Shown here piece by piece: positions 33,536-40,664 of a DNA stretch of 64,000 bases. The translations under genes and the position numbers were made by a program. Origin of the DNA: JAICKM01 sp050998805 (GTDB lineage Bacteria > Chloroflexota > Chloroflexia > QHBQ01 > JAICKM01); contig JBPCPV010000031.1 of NCBI GenBank assembly GCA_050998805.1, positions 62,001-126,000 of the forward strand. The letters run 5' to 3'. Under the pieces are notes generated by a model. That model was not told where the DNA came from and did not search any database. It saw only the letters and a program-made list of their open reading frames with translations. Each line of letters starts with the position of its first letter. Positions within the stretch are counted from its first letter, which is position 1.

Positions 33536-35392
33536 ATGCGCTCATGCTTCCGATTCCTGCTCGCCCGCCGTGCTTGGGTGCTGCTGGCGGTGCTGCTGGC
33601 TCTCGCCATCGCACCTGCCACGTTGGCCCACGCTCCGCTCGCACAAACCGGCGATAGTCCACCGATCCCGCCCCTGCGCTGGGCGTGGCGCACGCTCGCG
33701 CTCCTCAGCGCGGGGGCGCTCCTCGGCGGGCCGCTCTTCAGCAGCTTTGTGCTCGGTGGGGCCTCGTCTGCCGAGGTGCGCTCGCTCGCCGGGCCGCTCG
33801 GCCGTCGGCTCGCGGCGATGGTCTCCGTCTGCGCCGCCCTGCTGCTTTGGTCGCTCATGGCCGATATGGTCTACCAGGTCGCCGCGATAAACGGCACAGA
33901 TGCTCTCGCCGCGTTCGGCAACCTCGGCACGGCGCGCGATGTCATCACCGGCACCGGCTATGGCGCCTACTGGGCGTTGCGCGTGGTGGCTGCCTTCGCG
34001 CTCCTCGGCTACGGCGCATGGCGCTGGCGAGCGCCAGGCCGCCTCGACTGGACCGGCGGCGTCCTCAACGGCGGGATCGTCTTCGCGGGGGAGGCGCTCG
34101 GTAGCCACGAAGCTGCGGCGCGCCCCGTCCTCAGCCTCCCGCTCGGCATGATCGGCGACCTGATCCACCTGCTCGCGGCTGGGGCCTGGGTGGGCGGGCT
34201 GCTCTACATCGCCGTCGTCCTCCTGCCGGTGCTGCGGCGCGCCGAGCCTGCTCAGGCCGAGCGGCTGCTGGGCCGCGTCGTCCCCCGCTTCTCGAACCTA
34301 GCAGCCATCAGCGTTGTCCTGCTGATCGTGACCGGCTTGGCAAACCTCGCCGTGCATACGCTCGACCCCGCGGCCGTCCTCGACAACGACTACGGTCGGC
34401 TGCTGATCCTCAAGCACCTCCTCTTCCTGCCTCTGATCGCGCTCGGCGCGCTCAACAACCGCGTCGTCGGTCCCCAACTGGTGACCGCGCTCCTGCCGGG
34501 CGCGCCCCCGTCCGACGGACATGCCGCCCGCCGCTTCCGCCGCACCGTCACTGCCCAGGCCGTGCTTGCCACCGCGGTACTGCTTTGCGCCGCCGGCCTG
34601 ACCCTCCTTCCCCCGCCGCTCTCCGTAGGGGCCGCCACGCAATCCGCAATCCCCACTCCGCAATCCCCACTCCCCACTCCGCCGGTCCCCGTCAAGCTCG
34701 AGGAGACGGTCGCGGGCGTCCGCTTCGGGCTGACCGTGCTTCCCGACCCCGCCGGCGACATGTTCACGGTTGACCTGACGCGCATGGACAAGCAGACCGC
34801 GCCGCTCACCGATGCGCTCAAGCTCCAACTCCTGGCTATCCCCCAGGATACAGACTCCGGCAGCACGAGCCTGCCGGTCAACCGTGTCGGCCCCCTCGAT
34901 CCCGATCACCAGGTCTACACCGCGACCGGCCAGATCCTTATCCTGTCGGGCGGCTACCAGATAAACGCCGAGTTCCTTCGCACCCAGGGCCAGGACATCT
35001 ACGCCGGCTTCCGCCTCACCCTCGCCGACGACGGCACCCTGAGCATCGTCCGCTCCGATGTCCTCCGCGCCTTGCTGACCACGCAGCCAAACCCCCCTCT
35101 AGTCGGCTTCGTAACCGTTACCATCAAACTGATCGACGGCCAGGAGCAGCCCGTCCCCGGCGCGCGCGTCCTCCTGACCCCGTTGATGCCCTCCCACGGG
35201 CACGTCGAGCTGCGCGGCGAGGCCACGCCTGTCTCCGGCTGCCCCGGCGCGTACTCAGTGCAGGCTCACTTCACGATGGGCGGTCCCTGGCTGCTGATCG
35301 TCGAGGTGGACCGCCCCAACCAGCCCCCTGCGCGGACTGACGCCTCGTTCGACGTGACCGACCCCAACGCCACGCCGACCCCTCCGCCGTAG
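33536..35392 (+). CDS. CopD-domain membrane protein with extracytoplasmic C-terminal domain
   Basis: The 618-residue product begins with an N-terminal hydrophobic signal/anchor (AWVLLAVLLALAIAPATLA) and a set of helices to about 350 that match the copper-resistance CopD fold, including KHLLFLPLIALGALNNR. The C-terminal part is soluble and beta-rich (YtkA/CopC-like, about 385-610). Between them residues encoded by 34638-34679 (TQSAIPTPQSPLPTP) come from a 42-bp heptanucleotide array. The start codon follows the upstream stop directly. A copper transport role is a family inference. Confidence 0.8.
   Translation: MRSCFRFLLARRAWVLLAVLLALAIAPATLAHAPLAQTGDSPPIPPLRWAWRTLALLSAGALLGGPLFSSFVLGGASSAEVRSLAGPLGRRLAAMVSVCAALLLWSLMADMVYQVAAINGTDALAAFGNLGTARDVITGTGYGAYWALRVVAAFALLGYGAWRWRAPGRLDWTGGVLNGGIVFAGEALGSHEAAARPVLSLPLGMIGDLIHLLAAGAWVGGLLYIAVVLLPVLRRAEPAQAERLLGRVVPRFSNLAAISVVLLIVTGLANLAVHTLDPAAVLDNDYGRLLILKHLLFLPLIALGALNNRVVGPQLVTALLPGAPPSDGHAARRFRRTVTAQAVLATAVLLCAAGLTLLPPPLSVGAATQSAIPTPQSPLPTPPVPVKLEETVAGVRFGLTVLPDPAGDMFTVDLTRMDKQTAPLTDALKLQLLAIPQDTDSGSTSLPVNRVGPLDPDHQVYTATGQILILSGGYQINAEFLRTQGQDIYAGFRLTLADDGTLSIVRSDVLRALLTTQPNPPLVGFVTVTIKLIDGQEQPVPGARVLLTPLMPSHGHVELRGEATPVSGCPGAYSVQAHFTMGGPWLLIVEVDRPNQPPARTDASFDVTDPNATPTPPP
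34638..34679. repeat. Heptanucleotide array, mixed units CGCAATC and CCCACTC, in coding sequence
   Basis: Six 7-bp units in the order A-A-B-A-B-B fill exactly 42 bp, a multiple of three, so the reading frame is kept. It forms the linker between the CopD helices and the soluble domain. Confidence 0.92.
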
Positions 35393-35417
35393 CCGAATCC
35401 GCGAGTTGGGGACTATG

Positions 35418-35426
35418 TGGTATAAT
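35418..35426 (+). promoter_or_regulatory. Extended -10 of the methyltransferase gene
   Basis: TGG-TATAAT gives a perfect -10 with TG extension, 18 bases before the start ATG at 35445. GGAGG lies between. Confidence 0.65.
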
Positions 35427-35444
35427 TCAGCTGGAGGACGCAGT

Positions 35445-36020
35445 ATGGCGCAGCAGATGCCGCCGGAGCATATCGGGCCGCCGCCCGAAGTCATACCGAT
35501 ACGCTGGGGCAAGCTAGCCACCCCGCTCGGCCCGGTCCATGTCGCCGTTTCCCCGAAGGGCGTGGTCAGTGTCGCCACCGCAGCCGGCAACGACGACGCC
35601 TTCCGCGATGAATTGGACGCCGGCCTCGGAGTGCGCGTGCAGCTCACCTCGGAGAGCGATCCCCTGCTCGAAGATGCGCTGACCCAACTTGCCGACTACT
35701 TCGCCGGAGCGCGCCAGGAGTTCGATCTGCCGCTCGATCTGCGGCTGCTGCGCGGAGACTTCAACTACCGAGCGCTCACCGAGCTACGAGAAGTGCCCTG
35801 GGGCAGCCTTGTGAGCTACAGCGAGCTGGCCCGCCGCATCGGCGCTCCCCGAGCCGCACGCGCCGTCGGCCACGCCTGCGCCTCAAATCCCCTGCCGATC
35901 CTGATCCCTTGCCATCGGGTCGTGCGTGCCGGCGGCGGCATCGGCGGCTACGGAGGCTCCGGCATTTCCTACAAGCGGGCGCTGCTCGCCATCGAAGGCG
36001 TGATGTTCCCTGCGACTTAA
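35445..36020 (+). CDS. Methylated-DNA-protein-cysteine methyltransferase
   Basis: Suicidal repair of O6-alkylguanine. The product has about 191 residues. The C-terminal domain has the acceptor Cys in ILIPCHRVV, preceded by RAVGHACASNPLP and followed by GGIGGYGGSG; the helix-turn-helix is SYSELARRIGAPRAARAVG. The start at 35445 has CTGGAGGACGCAGT; the frame is open further upstream but the -10 at 35421-35426 excludes that. The gene is separated from the upstream CopD-like gene and has its own promoter. Confidence 0.95.
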   Translation: MAQQMPPEHIGPPPEVIPIRWGKLATPLGPVHVAVSPKGVVSVATAAGNDDAFRDELDAGLGVRVQLTSESDPLLEDALTQLADYFAGARQEFDLPLDLRLLRGDFNYRALTELREVPWGSLVSYSELARRIGAPRAARAVGHACASNPLPILIPCHRVVRAGGGIGGYGGSGISYKRALLAIEGVMFPAT

Positions 36021-36040
36021 ATCCAACTCACGGAGAGATA

Positions 36041-37051
36041 ATGAAGAATCGCTTTCCCCTATTTACGATCTTCGCGCTCGCCGCGCTGACCCCCCTCGCT
36101 GCGGCCTGCGGCGACACCGTCGCGCCGAGCGGCGATGCCGCCAGGCCCACACCCCAGGGCCGCATCATGACAGCCAACCAGGGCGCGAACACGGTCAGCG
36201 TGATAGATGTGGCGACGGATAGCGTCTACGCCACCGTGCCGACCGGCAATTCGCCTCACCACGTCCTCCCTACCCCCGACGGCAAGGAGTTCTGGGTCAC
36301 GCTCTATAAGGCGAACCATCTCCAGGTCTTCGATACCGCGACCCTCAAAGAGCTCGGCCAAGTGGACCTCGGCGGCGCGTCCGACGATCTGACCTTCGCG
36401 CCCGACGGCAAGCGACTCTACGTCAGCATGGGCGCGGATAACGTCGTGGCCGTGGTAGACCCCGCAGCCCGCACCCTCCTCACCAAGATCCCCGTCGGCA
36501 TGACCCCCCACGGCGTGAAAGTCCGCCCCGACGGCAAAGAACTCTACGTCACCAACACAGCCGACAACACGATCTCGATCATCAGCCTCGGCGACACGCC
36601 CAAGATGGAGATCAGCTTCCATGTCGGCAACGACCCCTTCGAGGTCACCTTCGACCCCGATGGCAAGACCGCCTTCGTCAGCAACTTCCTCGGCGACTCG
36701 GTGGCGATGGTGGACACCGCCACCCGCCAGGTGAAGGGTGTCTTGCGCGCCGGCAAACAGCCCGCCATGATGTCCTTCGTGAACGGCACCGGCGGCGACA
36801 TGCTCTGGGTCGCCAACACCGGCTCACAAGAGGTCTGGGTGGTAGACCCGACGACTAAGAAGCTCGTGACACGCATCCCCGCCGGCGGTGGCGCGCACGG
36901 CGTCGTGCCCACGCCCTCCGGCAAGGTCTACGTGACGAACACGAACGACGGCACCGTGACCGTGATAGACGCCGCCACCGGCAAGGTCAAAACCACCATC
37001 GGCGTCGGTGCCAACCCGAACGGCCTCGGCTTCGTCCCACCCAACTCCTGA
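36041..37051 (+). CDS. YVTN beta-propeller lipoprotein
   Basis: The product has about 336 residues. A lipoprotein signal (FALAALTPLAAACGD) ends with the lipobox LAAAC. About seven beta-propeller repeats follow, with YVTN-like units such as LYVSMGADNVVAVVDPA, LYVTNTADNTISII and VYVTNTNDGTVTVIDAA. Such propellers bind proteins or small ligands outside the membrane; the ligand is not known. The next gene starts one base after its stop. CGGAGAG lies nine bases before the ATG. Confidence 0.9.
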   Translation: MKNRFPLFTIFALAALTPLAAACGDTVAPSGDAARPTPQGRIMTANQGANTVSVIDVATDSVYATVPTGNSPHHVLPTPDGKEFWVTLYKANHLQVFDTATLKELGQVDLGGASDDLTFAPDGKRLYVSMGADNVVAVVDPAARTLLTKIPVGMTPHGVKVRPDGKELYVTNTADNTISIISLGDTPKMEISFHVGNDPFEVTFDPDGKTAFVSNFLGDSVAMVDTATRQVKGVLRAGKQPAMMSFVNGTGGDMLWVANTGSQEVWVVDPTTKKLVTRIPAGGGAHGVVPTPSGKVYVTNTNDGTVTVIDAATGKVKTTIGVGANPNGLGFVPPNS

Positions 37052-37052
37052 T

Positions 37053-37721
37053 GTGAAACGCCTTTACGCACTACGCACTACGCACTACGCAGTGGCATTC
37101 CTCTGGCTGGTTCTGCTGCTGGGGACCGGCGTGCCGGCGGCGGCGCACGGCGGCAGCGTCTGGATGGATGAGGACGACGGCCCGTTCCATCTGATCGTCC
37201 AGACCCAGCCGACCTTGATCGACAAGCAGCTGAAGTTTACCGTCCTGGTCAGCAGGCCCGATTACGGCCCCATGCTGCCCGATGCCGTGGTGCAGTTACA
37301 GGGCATACTCTCCGGGTCTGCACCCGTCGCGCTCGCCCCACCGCCCGAGCCCGGACAGGACGGCTACTACGACTTGCCGGTTACCCTGCCCGACTACGGC
37401 AACTGGGCCTTCACAATCACTGTGAAGCGCGGCGCGGAGCTTGGAGTGGGCCACTTCAACCTGCTGTTCCAGCCGCCATCCGGTGCCGGCCCTCCGCTTT
37501 GGTTGCTCGCCCTCGTTCCCGCGCTCCTCGCGGCGGCCATCTTCATCTACTACTGGCGCGTGCCCAAGAAGCGCCTAGAACCATCGGCTGCGCCAGAACC
37601 ATATGAGCATGAGGATCGGGGTGATGATCAGGGCGGCGATCACCAGCCAGAAGGCGACTGGGCTATCATAGGGGATAAACTTGACGAAGTTCATGCCGCC
37701 GAAGCCCACGATAAACGATAG
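37053..37721 (+). CDS. Exported beta-domain protein with C-terminal membrane anchor
   Basis: From the GTG at 37053 the product has about 222 residues. The signal peptide begins with residues YALRTTHYA that are encoded by a heptanucleotide array (37065-37092), then runs AFLWLVLLLGTG and VPAAAHGG. A beta domain (about 40-140, FHLIVQTQPTLIDKQLKF) resembles YtkA-like folds, followed by the helix LWLLALVPALLAAAIFIYYW. The last 45 residues are very acidic and are encoded antisense to the end of corA (overlap of 147 bases). The ancestral stop may have been lost, so the real end of the protein is doubtful. Confidence 0.7.
   Translation: MKRLYALRTTHYAVAFLWLVLLLGTGVPAAAHGGSVWMDEDDGPFHLIVQTQPTLIDKQLKFTVLVSRPDYGPMLPDAVVQLQGILSGSAPVALAPPPEPGQDGYYDLPVTLPDYGNWAFTITVKRGAELGVGHFNLLFQPPSGAGPPLWLLALVPALLAAAIFIYYWRVPKKRLEPSAAPEPYEHEDRGDDQGGDHQPEGDWAIIGDKLDEVHAAEAHDKR
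37065..37092. repeat. Heptanucleotide tandem repeat, unit TACGCAC, encoding part of a signal peptide
   Basis: Four units, the last TACGCAG. They lie 12 bases after the GTG start and are translated in frame as ALRTTHYA. Confidence 0.9.
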
Positions 37722-38717
37722 GGGCATGAAGATGGTGGCGAACAGTGTCAGCCGCTTCACCACGACACTCAGGTTGTTGTTGACGCTGCTCAGGTACGTG
37801 TCGAGCACGCCGCTCGTGGCGTCGCGCTGGGTGTCGGCGAGTTCGTAGACCGCGACGAGCAGGTTGTGTACGTCGCGCAGGTAGCGTTCGTTCTCGTCGT
37901 GGATGAAGGGGCTGCCTGGGGTGCCGAGTATACCCACCGCCTCCCGCATCGGGGTCACCACCCGCCGCAGCGTCATCAGGTTGCGCTTGACGATGAACAC
38001 ATCTTTGAGCAACTCCGGGTCCGGCTTTCCCAACACCGTGTCTTCCAGGGAATCGATCTGCTCCGCCGTCGTCTCGAGGGCGTCGAAGAAGCTATCCGCC
38101 GTGCTGTCGAGGATCTTGTAGAGCACATAGTCCACCCCGTGTTGGAGCGTGGGGATCTCTCCCTCGGCGGCTTGGGTCTCGATCTTCTTCCAGACCTTCT
38201 CTACGGGCAGCATCTGCGGGTCATGGACCGTGATCAGATAGGTCTTGCCCAAGTATGCGTGTAGCTCGTGGCTGTCGAGCGCGCAGATCCCGCTCTCCAT
38301 CGGGTGCTGTGCGGTCGTGTCGGCGCTCCCTCTGGCGGGGGGCTGCCAGTGTGGGTGCAAAGGGTCAGCCGGGTGGGGGCGCTGCGGGTTGTGGCCGGAG
38401 GGGCCTCCTTCGCGGGGCTGCGCGTTGCCTAAGCCTTCCACATGCGCCGAATGTATGATCAGGAAGAGATAGTTGTCGTATATTTCGAGCTTGCCGCGCT
38501 CGTTCGGGCTGCGTAGGTCTTCGATAGTCAGCGGGTGGAAGCGGAAATGAGACGCCAGCCAATCTATTGCGCCGGTGTCGGGTTCGATAATATCGAGCCA
38601 GAACGCCGCGCAATCCGGTCCCTGGCCCGCACCCGACGACGTGTGCTGCTCGACCCAACGCCTAGCCTCATCGCTGTCGGTGATCTTGCCCTCTGTCGTC
38701 AGCAGCCGTAACGCCAT
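37575..38717 (-). CDS. corA: CorA-family magnesium/cobalt transporter
   Basis: The 380-residue product has a cytoplasmic alpha/beta domain, a long helix and two C-terminal helices. The pore signature is GFGGMNF (GMN) before FVKFIPY, followed by WLVIAALIITPILMLIWFW and the basic tail RSRWF. Residues about 93-140 (plus strand 38290-38440) are an insertion rich in Pro, His and Gly (RPHPADPLHPHWQPPARG) not seen in normal CorA. The 3' end overlaps the convergent membrane-anchored protein by 147 bases. Confidence 0.92.
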   Translation of the reverse strand: MALRLLTTEGKITDSDEARRWVEQHTSSGAGQGPDCAAFWLDIIEPDTGAIDWLASHFRFHPLTIEDLRSPNERGKLEIYDNYLFLIIHSAHVEGLGNAQPREGGPSGHNPQRPHPADPLHPHWQPPARGSADTTAQHPMESGICALDSHELHAYLGKTYLITVHDPQMLPVEKVWKKIETQAAEGEIPTLQHGVDYVLYKILDSTADSFFDALETTAEQIDSLEDTVLGKPDPELLKDVFIVKRNLMTLRRVVTPMREAVGILGTPGSPFIHDENERYLRDVHNLLVAVYELADTQRDATSGVLDTYLSSVNNNLSVVVKRLTLFATIFMPLSFIVGFGGMNFVKFIPYDSPVAFWLVIAALIITPILMLIWFWRSRWF

Positions 38718-38777
38718 CCTATCTCCTCAGCCCATTCTTTACATATAACGTGGGAGGCGGTCAAGAGACACCCTGCC

Positions 38778-39824
38778 CTACATGCGGAACTCCCCCGGCC
38801 CCACCAGCGACCGGTTGCTGACCCCGTCGATCCAGTGCCGCCCGATTTTGCCTGCACCCTCCTCATACAGCCGACAGTACGAGTCGTAGCGCGCCGCGGA
38901 GATACGCCCTGTGGCAAGCGCGGCGCGAACCGCGCAGCCCGGCTCGTTGCTGTGGCTGCAATCGTCGTGGCGGCATGTGCCGAGGTATGGACGGAACTCT
39001 GGGAAGCACTCGTCGAGCCGCCCCGCCGCGCCGCCCATCGCAAACGCGCGTATGCCTGCGGTATCCGCGAGCGCGCCTCCGCCGGGGCCGCTCAAGTGTA
39101 CCATCCGCGTGCCGCTCGTCGTATGCCGCCCCTTGTGCGTCAGCTCGCTCACCCCGTTCACACGCAGTCCCAGCCCCGGTTCCAGCGCGTTCAGCAAGCT
39201 CGACTTGCCGACGCCGGACGGGCCGAGGAGTGCGGATGTATGACTGGCGAGCCGGACACGCAGCTCATCGAGGCCGATCTCGTCGGCAACCGAAGTCCGC
39301 ATGACCGGGTAGCCGAGGTCGGCATATACATCGAGCATGGCGGCGAGGTCGGGGTCCACTCCGAGATCCACCTTGTTGAGGCAGATGATGGCTGGCAGAT
39401 CCTGCGCCTCGGCCATGACGAGGAAGCGGTCGAGCAGCCCGAGGTGGGGCGCGGGGTCGCGTGCAGCGAACACCGCGACAACTTGGTCAATCCCCGCAAC
39501 CGATCGGATCTCGCCTTTGCCGCCCGAGTCCTCCCGGCTGAAACCAGGCGCAACCCCGACGACTTCCTCGATCATTCCCTTGCCGTCGCCCATCAGCACG
39601 ACGCGCACCCGGTCGCCGACCGACACCGGATCGCGCGCCTTCGTGACAGCTCGGCGTGCCTTGTGGCGGAAGTTCGCGCTGTCAGCGTAGTAGAGGTCTT
39701 TGCGTAGCTTGCCGCGCAGCGTGCAGAGCAGCACGCCGTCTGCCGTTTCGACATGGTACTGGCCGCGGCTGCCGTCCATGACGGTGCCCTCGACGGGCAT
39801 AGTTTCTTCGTTTGCGGTGGTCAA
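38778..39824 (-). CDS. rsgA: Ribosome small subunit-dependent GTPase A
   Basis: Late assembly GTPase of the 30S subunit. The 348-residue product has an OB-fold N-terminus (about 10-80) and a circularly permuted GTPase. Thus ICLNKVDLG (G4) comes before LLGPSGVGKSSLLNAL (G1) and ADTAGIRAF (G3). The zinc finger is C-x4-C-x-H plus Cys in LGTCRHDDCSHSNEPGCAV. A putative 20-codon ORF and a consensus promoter lie upstream and may be its leader. Confidence 0.95.
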   Translation of the reverse strand: MTTANEETMPVEGTVMDGSRGQYHVETADGVLLCTLRGKLRKDLYYADSANFRHKARRAVTKARDPVSVGDRVRVVLMGDGKGMIEEVVGVAPGFSREDSGGKGEIRSVAGIDQVVAVFAARDPAPHLGLLDRFLVMAEAQDLPAIICLNKVDLGVDPDLAAMLDVYADLGYPVMRTSVADEIGLDELRVRLASHTSALLGPSGVGKSSLLNALEPGLGLRVNGVSELTHKGRHTTSGTRMVHLSGPGGGALADTAGIRAFAMGGAAGRLDECFPEFRPYLGTCRHDDCSHSNEPGCAVRAALATGRISAARYDSYCRLYEEGAGKIGRHWIDGVSNRSLVGPGEFRM

Positions 39825-39937
39825 AGCAGTGGCTCCTTATCGCGCCTTATTGCGTCTGTATGCGTCGTAGGACAACAGAAAATCCATCGTTTGTGCATAC
39901 AAAAAGGCCGACCGGAGCCGATGCTGGTGTGAGACTG

Positions 39938-40000
39938 TCAGCGTCGCGGCTTGGGGCTGCGGAGGCTTGCTCTTTGTTGCACAGTGAGTTTGTTCTTCAT
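39938..40000 (-). CDS. Putative 20-residue basic peptide or leader peptide upstream of rsgA
   Basis: A strong AAAGGAGG site (40015-40008) precedes ATG 40000 by seven bases. The ORF encodes a 20-residue Lys/Arg-rich peptide (MKNKLTVQQRASLRSPKPRR) and ends with TGA at 39940-39938. It is transcribed from the consensus promoter at 40087-40058. It may be a small protein, an rsgA leader peptide or a by-product; no family is recognised. About 115 bases separate it from rsgA, including a T-run after GGTCGGCC on the minus strand near 39905. Confidence 0.5.
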   Translation of the reverse strand: MKNKLTVQQRASLRSPKPRR

Positions 40001-40057
40001 AGTCGGGCCTCCTTTGGCTTATGGCGTCATGCGCCGCTTACACTGCTCGTTGCAGAC

Positions 40058-40087
40058 ATTATAGGGCCAGTCCACCCTATCTGTCAA
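40058..40087 (-). promoter_or_regulatory. Consensus sigma-70 promoter reading toward rsgA
   Basis: On the minus strand TTGACA (40087-40082) and TATAAT (40063-40058) are both perfect, 18 bases apart. It is one of the strongest-looking promoters in the window. The start would be near 40051, about 50 bases before the 20-codon ORF. Confidence 0.8.
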
Positions 40088-40183
40088 TCGGTCTTGCGAC
40101 CTATCTCCGCCCCCAAGCCTTCCGTCCCCGCGGCCCCCGCCCAGCGAGCCGTCCCGGCGGCGGTACGGCGGCCCCCGCCCACC

Positions 40184-40200
40184 GACTACGCACTACGCAC
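40184..40200. repeat. Heptanucleotide tandem repeat, unit GACTACG/CACTACG
   Basis: Two 7-bp units plus three bases in the gap between the divergent promoters of rsgA and the SRP RNA. The rest of the 40090-40220 stretch is C-rich and holds no gene that I can see. Confidence 0.7.
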
Positions 40201-40221
40201 CCTTTTTCGTGCTTTTTTGTG

Positions 40222-40241
40222 TCGTTTCATGGATGAAACGA
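40222..40241. promoter_or_regulatory. 20-bp palindrome upstream of the SRP RNA promoter
   Basis: TCGTTTCAT-GG-ATGAAACGA has perfect 9-bp arms. It ends eight bases before the -35 of the SRP RNA promoter, where an activator or repressor could bind. It has no T-run behind it, so it is not a terminator of either strand. Confidence 0.6.
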
Positions 40242-40249
40242 ATCGCAAC

Positions 40250-40278
40250 TTGACAAGCCGCCCGCGGTTTTGTATGAT
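40250..40278 (+). promoter_or_regulatory. Promoter of the SRP RNA gene
   Basis: TTGACA (40250-40255), exactly 17 bases, TATGAT (40273-40278). The transcription start five to seven bases later matches the predicted RNA 5' end. Confidence 0.9.
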
Positions 40279-40282
40279 CAGT

Positions 40283-40553
40283 GCAGTCGTGCTAGGCGGG
40301 GAGCTAGCGCTACCCTGTACCCGCAATGCGCTTTAGCGGGGCTGAACTCCCGATCGAGGTCCGGCTTTGTAGGACTGCCGGCGAAAAGTGGTGTTGAAGG
40401 CCAGGTCTCACGCGGCGGAACACTATGAACCCTGTCAGGACCGGAAGGTAGCAGCAGTAAATAGACCGTTTCGGGTGTCGTGAGGGTGCCGGGCTGGAGC
40501 TAACTGCCGCTGGTAAGCTGGAAGGCCGTAACGACAAAGGGTGCACGATCTGC
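40283..40553 (+). ncRNA. ffs: Signal recognition particle RNA, large bacterial type
   Basis: The apical domain at 40426-40470 holds the universal CCTGTCAGGACCGGAAGG and AGCAGCAGTAA elements that bind Ffh. The 5' part (GTGCTAGGCGGGGAGC and TACCCGCAATGCG) carries the Alu-like domain of the large form. The 5' end GCAGTCGTGC pairs with the 3' end GCACGATCTGC, which sets the ends near 40283 and 40553 (about 271 bases). A strong promoter before and an intrinsic terminator after confirm an independent unit. Confidence 0.95.
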
Positions 40554-40562
40554 AAATCAACG

Positions 40563-40592
40563 GAGGGCTGCCTTGACCGGCAGTCCTCTTTT
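40563..40592 (+). terminator. Intrinsic terminator of the SRP RNA
   Basis: A 10-bp stem (40563-40572 with 40579-40588, one G-T pair) with a 6-base loop and a TTTT tail, ten bases after the RNA end. Confidence 0.85.
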
Positions 40593-40595
40593 GGT

Positions 40596-40616
40596 TGCGG
40601 AGCGCGGAGTGCGGAG
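40596..40616. repeat. Heptanucleotide tandem repeat, unit TGCGGAG
   Basis: Three 7-bp units (middle one CGCGGAG) directly behind the SRP RNA terminator. The same unit is found in etfA. Confidence 0.88.
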
Positions 40617-40664
40617 TTTTGTACTGGCGGAGAAGTGGCTACTGATTGCGGTTGGGAGTTGGCT

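Noticed and set aside
37008..37052. An upstream ATG at 37008 for the membrane-anchored protein
   Set aside because: It lies inside the propeller gene and gives no signal peptide; GTG 37053 lies just after the previous stop.
40283..40553. tmRNA or RNase P RNA as alternative identity for the structured RNA
   Set aside because: The apical GGAAGG and AGCAGCAGTAA elements are specific to SRP RNA, and no tag reading frame or P4-like core is present.
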